From Gossypium raimondii (lineage: Eukaryota > Streptophyta > Magnoliopsida > Malvales > Malvaceae), in NCBI RefSeq assembly GCF_025698545.1, contig NC_068576.1:53540390-53604389 (forward strand): a DNA stretch of 64,000 bases. The letters are read 5' to 3'. The first letter of the stretch is position 1, and each line of letters starts with the position of its first letter. The translations under genes and the position numbers were made by a program. The notes under the pieces are model-generated. The model worked only from the letters and a program-made list of their open reading frames with translations, made no database searches and was not told the origin of the DNA. Shown piece by piece: positions 62,685 to 64,000 of the stretch.

Positions 62685-63394
62685 GGCTGGGGTTTGGGGT
62701 TTAAGACAGAACTTGGAATTTTGGTTTTAAATATTGGTTCATTTCAATATCTTGCATGAGGAAACGACGACGTTTGCTGTTTAACGTAAACCCAAATGGA
62801 AATTGCTTAAAAGAATTTGTGGACCATGTAATGTCACCCATCGATCATTTATTTCTGATAATTTTAAATGAGTTAAACATACTCCTCCCTCAATCACTAA
62901 TGAAATTCATCATTCACTATAATAAAAGAGTACAAACAAAAAAATAAATAATGTCAAGTTGTATCTTACGTGATTTGTAAGCTTATTTGTGGCTGGTTGT
63001 CAGCCTAGCCCCCCTAACGGATCTCATATAAAAGAAAATGTTTACCACAATATACTAAAATTTAACTTGCAAAGTCTTTAAGAAAAACTATATAAACATT
63101 AGAAGTGGCAGTTTACAGTGATAAATTCGATCATTAATCCAATGTTTATGAAACATATAAAATTCTTTTGAAAGGAAGATACACTGCTTATATATTTTGT
63201 GATGCAACATGATTATAATAGTTGCCATTGTAAGTGGGGTGCACAAGAGAAGAGAATCCAATCCCCCCAACACTAAGTCTCCCCATGGTTTCAGACTTTC
63301 ACTTCGCTCTCTTTATCACCCTTTGAAAGCGACTTTCGGGATCAAAGGAGTTCCAAATTCGGTCAAGAATATCCTGATAAGATGAAAAAGAACC
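62685..63394. other. intergenic
   Basis: Helicase upstream region, then the probable 3' UTR of the next minus-strand gene. Nothing else is recognised. Confidence 0.45.
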
Positions 63395-63798
63395 CTACAC
63401 CACTCTATTTGTGCATGATTGTATTGTGGATTTAATCTCTTCCTTATCCAATGTCGTTTCAACAATCACCTGCCAAAAATACAAGATTTGTCATCCATGT
63501 CTGCCTTGTTTACTGCATTTCAGACATGATAATAAGGTTGTATATAGGTTGTCTTAAGATAATAGACATCTAATGAAATGGGAGGAAAAAATTCACAGAA
63601 GATCCTCAAAAGCCTTTTTACATTCATATTTCCTTTTTGGAAATCCTTTTTTTTCCCCTTATCCCAGTGTAAGTGCGTCGTAAAAAATGAGGGTGTGAGC
63701 ATGTGACAGAACTGTAATATCAACCTTACCTCTTGTACTTTGTTTCCGGATCGAGCAAGTAACTTGTATTGATTCTCAAACATGGATGCCATATAAAC
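63395..63798 (-). CDS. last two exons of an unidentified gene (partial)
   Basis: Exons 63798-63730 (VYMASMFENQYKLL and ARSGNKVQE) and 63469-63395 (VIVETTLDKEEIKSTIQSC and TNRVV, then TAG) join in frame through a GT-AG intron of 260 bases. The codon pattern and the good splice sites (GTGCAG, GAG|GTAAGG, TTGGCAG) support a real gene. Its upstream exons lie past the right edge of the window. The fragment is hydrophilic and probably helical. I do not recognise the family. A continuous frame upstream of 63798 in the neighbouring sequence would settle it. Confidence 0.55.
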
Positions 63799-64000
63799 CT
63801 GCACCAAAAGATAGATCAGAAAGCAGATAATTCTCAAATCAAATCCGAATAAAAAAAGAAACTGACCAATTTCTTAAATACTTGTAAGAAAAGTTTCAAG
63901 TAAATAGTTTCATTTCCATAACCTAACCAATTGAGGATTATATTATGAAGTGCATACGCCTAGATTTGAAATATAGCAAAACTTTTGGCACCTAAAAGAT

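Noticed and set aside
1-64000. CRISPR arrays, operons, bacterial-type terminators, riboswitches
   Set aside because: None seen, and none expected in a plant nuclear sequence.

Overview
This window is nuclear DNA from a flowering plant. It is AT-rich, its genes are split by short GT-AG introns, and it carries many transposon copies. The gene complements and several repeat families look like cotton (Gossypium, Malvaceae). That genus call rests on recognition by eye, not on a search.

Layout of genes: 1-4.2 kb is intergenic. A nine-exon cytochrome P450 of the CYP87A type is at 4.2-6.6 kb (+). A decayed HAP2/GCS1 gamete-fusion gene follows at 7.1-11.6 kb (-). Retroelements fill 13.0-24.1 kb. A rhomboid-like membrane protein, which lacks the usual catalytic histidine, is at 24.8-26.1 kb (-). 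A membrane RING-H2 ubiquitin ligase is at 28.7-30.8 kb (+). A solo LTR lies at 33.0-35.4 kb. A class B heat shock factor is at 36.0-37.0 kb (-), a CASP-like protein at 38.7-39.5 kb (-), and UDP-glucose 4-epimerase at 40.1-42.2 kb (-). A tandem osmotin/thaumatin-like (PR-5) cluster spans 45.5-53.6 kb (+), with one broken and three intact genes. A ten-exon DEAD-box RNA helicase of the RH26/RH31 type is at 58.4-62.7 kb (-). The last two exons of an unidentified gene are at 63.4-63.8 kb (-).

Mobile DNA: exact target-site duplications resolve several insertions. A solo LTR (TSD tgata) is itself split by a second, oppositely oriented solo LTR (TSD aggat). Next to them is a broken Ty3/gypsy chromovirus-like element (TSD ggtat), and further on a third solo LTR (TSD taatt). 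Small DNA elements include a 376-bp hAT-type MITE with an 8-bp TSD, a 155-bp Tourist-like MITE with TTA TSD, and a 348-bp foldback element inside the osmotin cluster. A 202-bp inverted repeat encloses a CCCH zinc-finger gene fragment.

The genes do not form a pathway; only the osmotin cluster is a functional group. It grew by tandem duplication. The two most similar copies share promoter GCC boxes, a TATA box and 3' UTR sequence, which suggests common ethylene/defence control. No single undescribed system stands out. The best leads are the His-to-Asn rhomboid, the decayed HAP2 copy, and the inverted repeat between the two near-identical osmotin genes.
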